Part shown: one piece after another, positions 34,685-45,948 of the stretch
How positions within the stretch are numbered: position 1 is the first letter of the stretch
Layout: every line of letters begins with the position of its first letter
DNA from: Bufo bufo
Lineage: Eukaryota; Chordata; Amphibia; Anura; Bufonidae
Assembly (NCBI RefSeq): GCF_905171765.1
Contig: NC_053392.1
Coordinates: forward strand, 397,572,119-397,636,118
Length of the DNA: 64,000 nt
Direction of reading: 5' to 3'
Made by a program: the position numbers and the translations under genes
The notes under the pieces: generated by a model
Databases searched by the model: none
Told to the model about the DNA's origin: nothing
Seen by the model: only the letters and a program-made list of their open reading frames with translations

Positions 34685-36221
34685 ATAGGCGAGAAATTAT
34701 CGTTTCTGCAGCCAGAACCAGGAATTTGACTAGGTCCCTAGTTCAGTAACCTATAGCACCAGGGAGCATACATAGCAATAAGGGGGAAGGGTAATTTTTG
34801 ATCAGTATCCCTGTGATTTTCTGAATGAAGAATATCACTTTACACCAAAAAGGTTGGAGAACAGAACACTTACACCAGATATGGGACATGGTCTTCTCCT
34901 CCAGTCAACAACGCCAGCAGCGGTCTGAGACAACTGGAAAAAGGCAATGCAGAAGGCCTGGGACCCTATACCATCTCATTAGGACTTTATAGTTCAGAAT
35001 CAAGGCCTTATGCCATGCTGTTGTTGGGAAAGATCGATTAAGTTCTTCCTCCCAGCCCAATGTAAAAGAGAAGGGTTGCAACTCCCGAGAGTCTAGGACC
35101 AGACCATATATAATAGAGATTACCCTCAGAGGAGGGGTCTTAGCGACACAAAGTTCCTTGAAGGGTGTCAAAGGTCTGTGGAGAGCAAGGGAAGACTTGT
35201 TTGATATATAGAAAGTCTTCAGTTTATGGTATTCAAAAGACATTCTGGGAGATTGCTGAGATTCTCGAACCAGGCTCTCATACATCAGCAAAGAGGCTCC
35301 TGAATGGGAGCTGGTTTGCTCCTACTAAATGTAAGGAAGGAGGGGGAGGACAGGGCTGGAATGAAATCAAAATTACCTAGGACGGAAGTCAATGGTCCAT
35401 CCCTCGTAAACAGTAGAGAGGAGGCCAGATAAAGCTTGCATATTTGTGCCAAGTGTTTGGTGACAAATGGAAGAGTGTCTGCACGAAATGGTGTCCAAGC
35501 CGAGGTGTGGATCCATGGGACAGCCGTCAGCGCGATAGGAGAAAGGGAGAGTTCCAATTTTACCCAGAGCTTATTCCCTGCATGGTGAAACCAATCCAGC
35601 ACCCTAGCCATTGCGGAAGCTATAAAAATAAGAACAACAGTCTGACAGACCCAAACCTCCTTGTTTTTTTTCTTCTTATGAGAGTAGATCTAGCCACTCT
35701 GGGAGAGCGGGACGCCCACATATAAGAAGAGAACAATCTGGACAGTCGGAAAAAGAAGGTCTTAGGTAAACAAATAGGAATGGTCTGGAAAAGATACAGT
35801 AAACGTGGAAGGACATTCATTTTTAAGATGTTGATCCTACCCAGCTACAAAAAGTCCCGTCTATCCCATTTAGAGAGGTCGCCTTTAAGGCGGTTGAGAA
35901 GGGGTTCATAATTCAATTTAAAAATGTCCTGAGGGGACTTTGGGATGAATACCCCTAGATACTTGAACGCTTGCTGAAAGCAAACTGGGAGCGTAAGGCT
36001 CAGACTGTAGAGTCGTCTAGTGATACGCTAGACGACTCTACCAGCCTTCAGGTACCCTGGATATGTGTGATATGCCAGGGTACCTGAAGGCTGACGTATA
36101 GTCGGTATAAACATAGAGGCTCTCTTATCATGCAAGGCACGTGCTAGTAAGTGGCTTGATTTATTGCCCCATTCATTAAAGGCCCTGGCACAAATCTGCT
36201 TGTATCTCTTGGTTTTACGAT
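34685..36221 (-). pseudogene. Antisense L1 ORF2: linker and C-terminal parts
   Basis: Read on the minus strand from 36221: the segment between endonuclease and RT (RKTKRYKQICARAFNEWGNK, LLARALHDKRASMFI; 36282-36028). Then, after a small palindrome (36005-36100) and loss of the RT core, the region FKYLGVFIPKSPQDIF (about 35965), NVLPRLLYLFQTIPICLPKTFF (35820), and the C-terminus to CWRC (34905). Some 400 codons including the catalytic RT motifs are missing. The 5' part of the same gene is at 46433-47035, beyond the nest of insertions. Confidence 0.85.
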
Positions 36222-36304
36222 CTAGTAAGACATTCTTCAGATACATAAATGAAAAAAGGAAACTAAAACAAGGAATTAACAAATTAAAAACAAAAGAAGG
36301 AAAG

Positions 36305-36864
36305 TGTCATGGTCTTACCTGCTTGCTGCTCTCCTTCGTTTGACATGCGCTGGCGGCCATCTTGGGTTCTGGGTTTCTTGTAGCCTTCCACCCTGCGGCT
36401 CCTCCTTCCCCTGGGAGGAGCTGGATGCCTAGCTCATATATATAGGAGGTCTGTGGCTTCAGTTCCTTGCTTGGTCCTCCTGTGTTCACATGCTTCTAGA
36501 CTGCTGCTGCTTCTGGTTCCTGATCCTGGCTTCGTCTGACTACCCTGCTGGTTCCTGATCCTGGCTTCGTCTGACTACCCTGCTGGTTCCTGATCCTGGC
36601 TTCGTCTGACTACCCTGCTGGTTCCTGATCCTGGCTTCGTCTGACTACCCTGCTGGTTCCTGATCCTGGCTTCGTCTGACTACCCTGCTGGTTCCTGATC
36701 CTGGCTTCGTCTGACTACCCTTCTGGTTCCTGACCTCTGGCTTCGCATAGACTCTGCTCGGTTTCACCATCCGTTTGGACTTTTGCTTTACAGCTTTATT
36801 TTCAATAAAGCCTTCTTATTTTCACTTATCTCTTGTTGTACGTCTGGTTCATGGTTCCGTGACA
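36305..36864 (+). repeat. 5' LTR of the chromovirus
   Basis: 560 bp, TG...CA. Contains a TATA box (36437-36444), a tandem array of a 35-bp unit starting at 36513 (six complete units at 36513, 36548, 36583, 36618, 36653 and 36688, then a degenerate seventh to about 36750), and AATAAA at 36804-36809. No difference from the 3' LTR was seen on reading. Confidence 0.97.
36437..36478 (+). promoter_or_regulatory. LTR core promoter and probable RNA 5' end
   Basis: TATATATA at 36437-36444. The expected start of transcription, 25-32 bp downstream, falls at about 36462-36470. GCTTGGTCCT (36469-36478) lies there and is complementary to the sequence just after the LTR (36867-36876). The same arrangement is in the 3' LTR at 41353-41394. 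Confidence 0.7.
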
Positions 36865-36877
36865 TTAGGACCAAGCC
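36865..36877 (+). other. Primer-binding site, self-priming type
   Basis: TTAGGACCAAGCC follows the LTR directly. AGGACCAAGC (36867-36876) is the exact complement of GCTTGGTCCT near the predicted RNA 5' end. This mirrors the self-priming of Tf1 and sushi elements, in which the RNA's own 5' end primes minus-strand synthesis in place of a tRNA. No tRNA match was tested. Confidence 0.65.
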
Positions 36878-39800
36878 ATGAATTCTGACGGTACAGGGCC
36901 ATCCTCGCTACCCACGCTGGTTGCCAGACTTGATCAGCAGGATCACCTGTTGGGTCGGTTCGCTGTGGCGTTGCAAACCCTGCTTGAACGCACGGCTCAT
37001 TTCGCTCCCGTTGCCGATGGGTCGGTTGTCGCTCCTGGGCTCGCTCCTACTGCCGCTCCGGTTGTTGCGCCAGAGTCTACCCCGACACCTGTTGTTGCGC
37101 CTGCGGTGTTTCGGGGTATGACCGGTTCTGCCCCTCTTCCACAGCGCTTTGGGGGAGAGCCAACTCAGTGCCGAGGTTTCCTTAACCAGGTGGGCATTTA
37201 TTTCGAGTTGCTGCCACATGCCTTTCCCACTGAGAGATCAAAGGTGGGCTTCTTGATCTCGCTGCTCTCGGACAAGGCCTTGGCCTGGGCCAGCCCTTTA
37301 TGGGAGAACAACAATCCGGTGGTTGTCGAGTTTTCTGGTTTTGTTGCTTCTCTTCGGAAGGTATTCGATGTGCCGGCTCGTGCTGCCTCTGCTGCGAAGC
37401 TCCTTATGTCCATCAGACAGGGTTCACGATCCGTAGCTGAATACGCCATTGAGTTTCGTACCCTGGCAGCAGAGGTGGGCTGGAATAATGAGGCTCTGGT
37501 CGCTGCTTTCTCTCATGGTCTCTCGGATGCCTTGAAGGATGAGGTTGCAGCTAAGGACCTACCAGTTGAGCTCGAGTCTCTTATTTCTTTCCTGATTTTG
37601 ATTGACACCAGACTCAGGGAGAGACCTTCCTTTAAGGAGAACCTGCGGAGGTCTTCTAACAGATTGGTGCCTACGTTTGCTGTCCCACCCGTGCCTCCCT
37701 CTCCTCCCACGCCTCCTGGGGATGACTTGTCTGGGGGTGAACCCATGCAGCTGGGGTTTGCTCGCCTGTCCGAGGGGGAGAGGGCACTCCGGAGACGCGA
37801 GGGCCGATGCATGTACTGTGGTCTCGGTGGGCATTTTCGGTTGGCATGTCCGAACCGTCCGGGAAACGCTCGTACCCTGAGATCCTGTCGGGGGCAGATC
37901 TTGGGTGGAGTCTCCTCGTCCCCGGTTTCCCGTGTTGACAAACCACTGATCACTGTTGTCCTCTCCTGGGTCGGGGGCTCGGTGACGACCCAGGCGTTGG
38001 TGGACTCTGGTGCTGGTGGTTTGTTCATTGATAGTGTGTTCGCTGCCGCCAATTCCATTCCTCTGCAGGCTCGAGGTTCCATTCTGGCTCTTGAGGCGAT
38101 AGACGGCAGACCCCTTCTGCCGCCACACGTGACTCATGAGACCCTTCCAGTGGGGATAGCCATTGGTGCCGCTCACAGAGAGTCGGTCTGCCTCCAGGTT
38201 ATTTCGTCTCCACACTACTCGGTGGTCTTGGGGTACCCCTGGCTCCAGAAGCATAATCCGACTTTCGATTGGAGATCGGTCGAGATCCTCTCGTGGTCAC
38301 CGCAGTGTGGGGCTAGTTGCATCCATGGGTCTGTCAAGTTGCTGTGTACTTCCTCGGACTCTCTGTTGCCTCCTGAATACGAGGAGTACCGGGATGTATT
38401 CGATAAGGTGCGCGCGGTTGCCCTACCTCCGCACCGCCCATACGATTGTGCCATAGAGTTACAATCTGGTGCCGTTCCTCCTCGTGGCAAAGTCTATCCA
38501 CTGTCGGTAGCGGAGAATGAGGCCATGGAGGAGTACGTGAGGGAGGCGCTTTCACGCGGACACATTCGCAAATCTTCGTCCCCGGCAGGGGCTGGATTTT
38601 TCTTTGTGAAAAAGAAGGGCGGAGAGTTGAGGCCTTGCATCGATTACAGGGGTCTCAATCGCATCACGATCAAGAACGCTTACCCGATACCCTTGATTTC
38701 CGAGCTGTTCGATCGCCTTAAAGGGGCCACGGTCTTTACCAAACTCGACCTGAGGGCGGCATATAACCTGGTAAGGATCAAGGCGGGCGATGAGTGGAAG
38801 ACCGCGTTTAACACCAGGACCGGTCATTACGAATCCTTGGTTATGCCCTTTGGGTTGTGCAATGCACCCGCAGTCTTTCAGGAATTCATCAACGATGTTT
38901 TCCGTGACCTGTTGCAGCAGTGTGTGGTAGTCTATTTGGATGACATCTTGGTATATTCTGAATCCATGGAGGCCCACATTCTGGATGTCAGACGAGTGTT
39001 GCAACGGTTACGAGAGAACAAGCTGTTCGGTAAGCTTGAGAAATGCGAATTTCACCGATCCCAGGTAACCTTCTTAGGTTACATCATTTCCGCTGAGGGG
39101 TTCTCCATGGATCCTGAGAAGGTTTCGGCTGTCTTACAGTGGCCCCAGCCCAGTGGTCTTCGTTCCCTGCAGCGCTTTTTGGGCTTCGCCAATTATTATC
39201 GGAAGTTCATCAGGGACTTTTCCATGCTGGCCAAGCCTCTCACGGATCTGACCAGGAAGGGCAGTAATTCCCAGGTCTGGCCGCTCGAGGCCATCCGAGC
39301 TTTTGAGGCCCTAAAGTCCGCCTTTGTGTCGGCTCCGATTCTGTCGCATCCCAACCCTGGGTTGCCCTTTGTCCTCGAGGTGGACGCGTCTGAGACGGGA
39401 GTAGGCGCCCTTCTGTCTCAGCGTAGAACACCAGAGGGTCCTCTGCTTCCTTGTGGGTTTTACTCCCGGAAACTGTCTTCCGCGGAGTGCAACTATCAGA
39501 TTGGTGACAGGGAGTTATTGGCCATCGTGCAGGCCCTTAAAGAATGGAGGCACTTGCTCGAGGGTTCGGTGGTTCCGGTTCTCATCCTGACGGACCACAA
39601 GAATCTGACCTACCTTTCTGAGGCCAAGAGATTGACACCACGTCAGGCCAGATGGGCTCTGTTCTTGTCACGTTTTAATTACGTGGTCTCCTACCTACCC
39701 GGTTCCAAGAACATCAGGGCGGATGCCTTATCACGGCAGTACTCCGAGCTGTCCAGGGAGGAGTCGATTCCGACTTCGGTCATACCTCCGAATCAGATCC

Positions 39801-41209
39801 TGGCCGCCATTCGCACCAGCCTGACCTCTCCCCTGGGTGAGCAGATTTTGGCGGCTCAATCTGGTGCTCCCTCTGGGAGACCCAACGGCAGATGTTTTGT
39901 GCCTGAGGAGTTGCGCACTCGGTTGTTGCGAACCTACCATAACTCCAAGACCGCGGGGCATCCTGGAAAGAATCAGCTGTCCTGGGCTGTTTCACGTCTG
40001 TTCTGGTGGCCTTCCCTACGTTCCGACATCGCCGCATATGTAGCGGCATGCTCCGTTTGTGCCCAGAGTAAGTCCCCTCGGCACCTTCCGTTGGGCCTTC
40101 TGCAACCCATAGCCACCGGGGAGCGCCCATGGTCACACCTGGGGATGGATTTCATTGTGGACCTCCCTGCATCCCGAGGCCATACGGTCATTCTCATGAT
40201 TGTGGATCGGTTTTCCAAAATGTGCCACTGTGTTCCTCTCAAGAAGTTACCCTCTGCACAAGAGTTGGCCACGATTTTTGCCAGGGAGGTCTTCCGGTTG
40301 CACGGTTTGCCTAAGGAGATTGTGTCGGATCGGGGGAGTCAGTTTGTGTCCAGGTTCTGGCGCGCCTTTTGCTCCCAGTTGGGGATTCATCTCTCCTTCT
40401 CCTCGGCCTACCACCCTCAGTCCAATGGGGCCGCAGAACGATCCAATCAGGCCTTGGAGCAATTCCTTCGTTGCTATGTCTCCGATCACCAAGACAATTG
40501 GGTTGACCTCCTGCCTTGGGCTGAGTTTGCCAGGAACACGGCGGTGAACTCTTCCTCTGGGACGTCTCCCTTCATGGCCAATTATGGGTTCCAACCTGCC
40601 GTGTTACCGGAGGTATTCTCTCCCCAGGATATTCCGGCTGTGGAGGATCACCTTTCCGTCCTACGTGCTTCTTGGGTACAGATCCAGAAGTCCCTTGAGG
40701 TCTCTGCGCAGCGCCAGAGACTCCAGGCTGATCGCAGACGAGCGCCTGCTCCTTCCTACCAGGTCGGAGACCGTGTATGGTTGTCCACCCGCAACCTCAA
40801 ACTTCGAGTGCCCACTCCCAAGCTGGCGCCTCGCTTTGTTGGTCCCTTCCGAGTGCTTCGCAGGGTAAACCCGGTAGCCTATGCCCTTGCGCTTCCTCCT
40901 GGCATGCGGATCTCCAACGTGTTTCATGTCTCCCTGTTGAAGCCACTGGTGTGTAATCGTTTCACTTCCTCGGTTCCTCGGCCTCGTCCGGTCCAAGTGG
41001 GCAATCGTGAGGAATATGAGGTGAGCAATATCCTGGACTCACGCCTGGTCCGCGGTCGGTTGCAGTTTTTGGTCCATTGGCGTGGTTATGGTCCAGAGGA
41101 GCGTTCCTGGGTTCCCTCCGCAGATGTCCATGCTCCTGCCTTGCTCCGAGCCTTCCACGCACGCTTCCCTCAGAAACCGTTTTGTGCTCCGCGGAGGAGG
41201 GGCCCTTGA
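36878..41209 (+). CDS. Chromovirus gag-pol polyprotein, 1443 residues, intact
   Basis: One frame encodes the whole polyprotein; no gag-pol frameshift is seen. Order: gag capsid-like region (about 80-260), zinc knuckle CMYCGLGGHFRLAC (311-324), aspartic protease with VDSGAG (D376), reverse transcriptase with YLDD (686-689), RNase H with D836, E879, D906 and D949, integrase with zinc-binding H1021 or H1028, C1058 and C1061 and a catalytic triad D1091, D1151, E1187 (35 residues between the last two), then a C-terminal chromodomain (about 1379-1425; EYEVSNILDSRLVRGRLQFL, WVPSADV). The chromodomain probably steers integration to modified chromatin. All catalytic residues I looked for are present and there is no stop, so the copy may be capable of activity. 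ATG lies just after the primer-binding site. Confidence 0.97.
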   Translation: MNSDGTGPSSLPTLVARLDQQDHLLGRFAVALQTLLERTAHFAPVADGSVVAPGLAPTAAPVVAPESTPTPVVAPAVFRGMTGSAPLPQRFGGEPTQCRGFLNQVGIYFELLPHAFPTERSKVGFLISLLSDKALAWASPLWENNNPVVVEFSGFVASLRKVFDVPARAASAAKLLMSIRQGSRSVAEYAIEFRTLAAEVGWNNEALVAAFSHGLSDALKDEVAAKDLPVELESLISFLILIDTRLRERPSFKENLRRSSNRLVPTFAVPPVPPSPPTPPGDDLSGGEPMQLGFARLSEGERALRRREGRCMYCGLGGHFRLACPNRPGNARTLRSCRGQILGGVSSSPVSRVDKPLITVVLSWVGGSVTTQALVDSGAGGLFIDSVFAAANSIPLQARGSILALEAIDGRPLLPPHVTHETLPVGIAIGAAHRESVCLQVISSPHYSVVLGYPWLQKHNPTFDWRSVEILSWSPQCGASCIHGSVKLLCTSSDSLLPPEYEEYRDVFDKVRAVALPPHRPYDCAIELQSGAVPPRGKVYPLSVAENEAMEEYVREALSRGHIRKSSSPAGAGFFFVKKKGGELRPCIDYRGLNRITIKNAYPIPLISELFDRLKGATVFTKLDLRAAYNLVRIKAGDEWKTAFNTRTGHYESLVMPFGLCNAPAVFQEFINDVFRDLLQQCVVVYLDDILVYSESMEAHILDVRRVLQRLRENKLFGKLEKCEFHRSQVTFLGYIISAEGFSMDPEKVSAVLQWPQPSGLRSLQRFLGFANYYRKFIRDFSMLAKPLTDLTRKGSNSQVWPLEAIRAFEALKSAFVSAPILSHPNPGLPFVLEVDASETGVGALLSQRRTPEGPLLPCGFYSRKLSSAECNYQIGDRELLAIVQALKEWRHLLEGSVVPVLILTDHKNLTYLSEAKRLTPRQARWALFLSRFNYVVSYLPGSKNIRADALSRQYSELSREESIPTSVIPPNQILAAIRTSLTSPLGEQILAAQSGAPSGRPNGRCFVPEELRTRLLRTYHNSKTAGHPGKNQLSWAVSRLFWWPSLRSDIAAYVAACSVCAQSKSPRHLPLGLLQPIATGERPWSHLGMDFIVDLPASRGHTVILMIVDRFSKMCHCVPLKKLPSAQELATIFAREVFRLHGLPKEIVSDRGSQFVSRFWRAFCSQLGIHLSFSSAYHPQSNGAAERSNQALEQFLRCYVSDHQDNWVDLLPWAEFARNTAVNSSSGTSPFMANYGFQPAVLPEVFSPQDIPAVEDHLSVLRASWVQIQKSLEVSAQRQRLQADRRRAPAPSYQVGDRVWLSTRNLKLRVPTPKLAPRFVGPFRVLRRVNPVAYALALPPGMRISNVFHVSLLKPLVCNRFTSSVPRPRPVQVGNREEYEVSNILDSRLVRGRLQFLVHWRGYGPEERSWVPSADVHAPALLRAFHARFPQKPFCAPRRRGP

Positions 41210-41220
41210 GGGGGAGGTAC
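41207..41220 (+). other. Polypurine tract
   Basis: GAGGGGGAGG (41208-41217) followed by TAC, directly before the 3' LTR. The expected primer site for plus-strand synthesis. It lies just past the TGA of the polyprotein. Confidence 0.8.
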
Positions 41221-41780
41221 TGTCATGGTCTTACCTGCTTGCTGCTCTCCTTCGTTTGACATGCGCTGGCGGCCATCTTGGGTTCTGGGTTTCTTGTAGC
41301 CTTCCACCCTGCGGCTCCTCCTTCCCCTGGGAGGAGCTGGATGCCTAGCTCATATATATAGGAGGTCTGTGGCTTCAGTTCCTTGCTTGGTCCTCCTGTG
41401 TTCACATGCTTCTAGACTGCTGCTGCTTCTGGTTCCTGATCCTGGCTTCGTCTGACTACCCTGCTGGTTCCTGATCCTGGCTTCGTCTGACTACCCTGCT
41501 GGTTCCTGATCCTGGCTTCGTCTGACTACCCTGCTGGTTCCTGATCCTGGCTTCGTCTGACTACCCTGCTGGTTCCTGATCCTGGCTTCGTCTGACTACC
41601 CTGCTGGTTCCTGATCCTGGCTTCGTCTGACTACCCTTCTGGTTCCTGACCTCTGGCTTCGCATAGACTCTGCTCGGTTTCACCATCCGTTTGGACTTTT
41701 GCTTTACAGCTTTATTTTCAATAAAGCCTTCTTATTTTCACTTATCTCTTGTTGTACGTCTGGTTCATGGTTCCGTGACA
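41221..41780 (+). repeat. 3' LTR of the chromovirus
   Basis: 560 bp, same length and sequence on reading as the 5' LTR, including the six 35-bp units (from 41429) and AATAAA at 41720-41725. Followed by GAAAG. Confidence 0.97.
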
Positions 41781-41785
41781 GAAAG

Positions 41786-43196
41786 TATATTAAGGAAGAT
41801 AAAGAACTAGCTGACTGCCTCAATGAATACTTCTGTTCAGTTTTTAAAAGGAAAAGGACCTCAGTTAGGAAGGAAGACTAATGAATCTTTTGATGCATGT
41901 GTCTTTACAGAGGAAGAGGTTCTAAGTCAGCTGTCTAAAATTAATACAAATAAGTCACAGGGGCCTGATGGGATACACCCAAAGCTATTAAAAGAGCTTA
42001 GCGGTGAACTAGCAAAACCATTAACAGATTTATTTAACTAATCACTGGTAACAGGAGTCGTCCCAGAAGATTGGAAATTAGCAAATGTTGTGCCCATTCA
42101 CAAGAAAGATAGTAGGGAGGAATCAGGCAACTATAGGCCAGTAAGCCTGACATCAATAGTGGGGAAATTAATGGAAACCATACTTAAGGCAAGGATTGTG
42201 GAACATCTAAAATCCAATGGATTCAAAGATGAAAAACAGTATGGGTTTACTTCAGGGAGATCATGTCAAAGTAATCTTATTGATTTTTTTGATTGGGTGA
42301 CTAAAATAATAGATGGCGGAGGTGCAGTAGACATCACTTATCTAGACTTTAGTAAGGCTTTTTTTACTGTCCCACATAGAAGGCTAATCAATAAATTAGA
42401 GTCTTTGGGCTTGGACTCCCATATTGTTGAATGGATTAGGCAGTGGCTGAAGGACAGACAACAGAGGGTTGTAGTCAATGGAGTATATTCAGACCATGGT
42501 CTTGTTACCAGTGGGGTATCTCAGGGATCTGTTCCGGGACCCATATTGTTTAATATCTTTATCAGCGAAATTGCAGAAGGCCTCGATGGTAAGGTGTGTC
42601 TTTTTGCTGATGACACAAAGATTTGTAACAGGGTTGATGTTCCTGGAGGGATACACCAAATGGAAAAGGATTTAGGAAAACTAGAGGAATGGTCAAAAAT
42701 CTGGCAACTAAAATTGAATGTTGATAAGTGCAAGATAATGCACCTGTGGCGTAAAAACCCAAGAGCAGAATATAAAATCAGTGATACAGTCCTAACCTCA
42801 GTATCTGAGGAAAGGGATTTAGGGGTCATTATTTCAGAAGACTTAAAGGTCATAAAGCAGCAGGAAATGCTAGCAGAATGCTTGGGTGTATAGGGAGAGG
42901 CATTACCAGTAGAAAGAGGGAGGTGCTCATGCCGCTCTACAGAGCACTAGTGAGACCTCATTTGGAGTATTGTGCGCAGTACTGGAGACCATATCTCCAG
43001 AAGGATATTGATACTTTGGAGAGAGTTCAGAGAAGAGCTACTAAACTAGACATGGATTGCAGGATAAAACTTACCAGGAAATATTAAAGGACTTTAACAT
43101 GTATAGCTTGGAAGAAAGACGAGACAGAGGGGATATGATAGAAACTTTTAAATACATAAAGGGAATTAACAAGGTAAAAGAGGACAGAATATTTAA
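41786..43196 (+). pseudogene. CR1/L2-type LINE reverse transcriptase, frameshifted
   Basis: Continues from 36304. KYIKEDKELADCLNEYFCSVF (41786-41850), SQLSKINTNKSQGPDGIHPK (41925-41985), then the long frame 42090-42893: NYRPVSLTSIVGKLMETI, the fingers-palm region, YLDFSKAFFTVPH (the second Asp usual after AF is changed to Phe), GVSQGSVPGPILFNIFI, catalytic FADDTKICN (42603-42629), and thumb. The C-terminal part follows in a shifted frame (42878-43087: [19 protein letters not shown]). The YIKGINKV segment runs to the TTAA where copy D is inserted. At least two frameshifts. The exact LINE clade was not resolved. Confidence 0.88.
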
Positions 43197-45663
43197 CCCC
43201 TTAAGGACTCAGCTCTATTTCACCTTAAGGACCAGGCCATTTTTTGCAAATCTGACCAGTGTCACTTTAAGTGCTGATAACTTTAAAACGCTTTGACTTA
43301 TTCAGGCCATTCTGAGATTGTTTTTTCATCACATATTGTACTTCATGACACTGGTAAAATGAAGTAAAAAAAAAAAAAAAATTATTTATAAAAAAATACA
43401 AAATTTACCAAAAATTTCTCAAAAATGGCAAATTTCCAAGTTTCAATTTCTCTACTTCTATAATACATAGTAATACCTCCAAAAATAGTTATCACTTTAC
43501 ATTCCCCATATGTCTATTTCATGTTTTGATCATTTTGGGAATGATATTTTATTTTTTGGGGATGTTACAAGGCTTAGAAGTTTAGAAGCAAATCTTGAAA
43601 TTCTTCAGAAATTTTCAAAAACCCAATTTATAGGGACCAGTTCAGGTCTGAAGTCACTTTGCGGTGCTTACATAATAGAAACCACCCAAAAATGACCCCA
43701 TTCTATAAACTACACCCCTCAAGATATTCAAAACTGATTTTACAAACTTTGTTAACCCTTTAGGTGTTCCACAAGAATTAATGGAAAATAGAGATACAAT
43801 TTCAAAATATCACTTTTTTGGCAGATTTTCCATTTTAATAATTTTTTTCCAGTTACAAAGCAAGGGTTAACAGCCAAACCAAACTCAATATTTATGGCCC
43901 TGATTCTGTAGTTTACAGAAATACCCCATATGTCGTCGTAAACCGCTGTACGGGCACACGGCAGGGCGCAGAAGGAAAGGAATGGTTTTTGGAAGGCAGG
44001 TTTTGCTGGACTGTTTTTTTTTACACCATGTCCCATTTGAAGCCCCCTGATGCACCCCTAGAGTAGAAACTCCATAAAAGTGACCCCATCTAAGAAACTA
44101 CACCCCTCAAGGTATTCAAAACTGATTTTACAAACTTCGTTAACCCTTTAGGTGTTCCACAAGAGTTATTGGCAAATGGAGATGAAATTTCAGAATTTAA
44201 ATTTTTTGGCAAATTTTCCATTTTAATCCATTTTTCCCAGTAACAAAGCAAGGGTTAACAGCCAAACAAAACTCAATATTTATGGCCCCGATTCTGTCGT
44301 TTACAGAAACACCCCATATGTGGTCGTAAACAGCTGTACAGGCACACGGCAGGGCACAGAAGGAAAGGAATGCCATACGGTTTTTGGAAGGCAGATTTTT
44401 GCTGGACTGTTTTTTTTTGACACCATGTCCCATTTGAAGCCCCCCTGATGCACCCCTAGAGTAGAAACTCCAAAAAAGTGGCCCCATTTTAGAAACTACG
44501 GGATAGGGTGGCAGTATTGTTGGTACTAGTTTAGTGTACATATGATTTTTGGTTGCTCTATATTACACTTTTTGTGAGGCAAGATAACAAGAAATAGCTG
44601 TTTTGGCACCGTTTTAATTTTTTGTTATTTACAACATTCATCTGACATGTTAGATCATGTGATATTTTTATAGACCAGGTTGTCACGGATGCGGCGATAC
44701 CTAATATGTATTTTTTTTATTTATGTAAGTTTTACACAATGATTTCATTTTTGAAGCAAAAAAAATCATGTTTTAGTGTTTCCATTGTCTGAGAGCTATA
44801 TTTTTTCAGTTTTTGGGTGATTACCTTGGGTAGGGTATGATTTTTGCGGGATGAGATTATGGTTTTATTGGCACTATTTTGGGGTGCGTGTGACTTTTTG
44901 ATCGCTTGCTGTTGTACTTTTTGTGATGTAAGGTGACAAAAAAATGGTTTATTTAGCACAGTTTTTATTTTTTTATTTTTTACGGTGTTCATCTGAGGGG
45001 TTAGGTCATGTGATATGTTTATAGAGCCGGGCGATATGGACACGGCGATACCTAATATGTATACTTTTATTTTCCCCCCTATTTTTTACTAATTTTATTA
45101 AACTTTATTTGGGGAAAATGACGTTTTTTGGGGGGAAAACTTTATTTTTTGTCCCACTTTGGTACTTGAACTTTTGGGGGTACATTCCTTTACAATGCAT
45201 TCCAATACTTCTGTATTAGAATGCATTGGCTGTATGAGTAATACTGTGTGTATTACTCATACAGCTTCCGGGGCCTGTGCGATCCAGGGGGCTGGATCTC
45301 ACAGGCTCTTCACCGGAAGGCAGCGCAGATGCCTCAGGAAGGCATCGCGCTGCCTTCCATGCCATCGGGTCCGCCCCACAGCCCCATGGGGACCCGATGG
45401 CACCAACGCTGCAGAAGGTAAGAGCCGCAAACCGCAGGTCTGAATTGACCTGCGGTTTGCGGCAATTGCCGACACGAGGGGGTCACGGGACCCCCCCGCG
45501 CATTTAGCCGAGGTGTCCGCTCAATGATTTGAGCAGGCACCTTGTTCCGATCACCGCCCGCCGGGCGGCGGTGATCGGCACAACACATGACGTACCGGTA
45601 AGTCATGTGTCCTTAAGGACTCGGGAACCATGCCGTACCGGTACGTCATGTGTCCGTAAGGCG
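43197..45663 (+). mobile_element. TTAA-family element, copy D, complete
   Basis: TTAA flanks lie at 43193-43196 and 45664-45667. Ends read CCCCTTAAGGACTC and, inward from the right, CGCCTTACGGACAC. 2467 bp. Contains two copies of the 'actacacccctcaagg' module (43700-44540), one to two tandem units (44540-45060) and a palindromic 3' part. No transposase. Excision of the element with one TTAA would rejoin the LINE as 'aatatttaaaagaag'. Confidence 0.9.
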
Positions 45664-45948
45664 TTAAAAGAAGAAAAACTGCTACAAGAGGACATAGTTT
45701 TAAATTAGAGGGGCAAAAGGTTTAAAAGTAATATCAGGAAGTATTACTTTACTGAGAGAGTAGTGGATGCATGGAATAGCCTTCCTGCAGAAGTGGTACC
45801 TGCAAATACATTGAAGGAGTTTAAGCATGCATGGGATAGGCATAAGGCCATCCTTCATATAAGATAGGGCCAGGGACTATTCATAGGATTCAGATATATT
45901 GGGCAGACTAGATGGGCCAAATGGTTCTTATCTGCTGACACATTCTAT

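Larger units (their letters stand above)
36305..41780 (+). mobile_element. Ty3/Gypsy chromovirus, complete
   Basis: 5476 bp, flanked by the 5-bp duplication GAAAG (36300-36304 and 41781-41785). Two 560-bp LTRs begin TGTCATGG and end CGTGACA and read as identical. One gag-pol reading frame of 1443 codons is uninterrupted. Inserted within the CR1-type LINE; the LINE frame continues across after removal of one GAAAG. A C-terminal chromodomain puts it in the chromovirus branch, which includes the vertebrate sushi-type elements. Confidence 0.97.

Noticed and set aside
37513..40996. Antisense ORFs of 100-231 codons in the chromovirus
   Set aside because: They are shadows of the long gag-pol frame, with no known domain.
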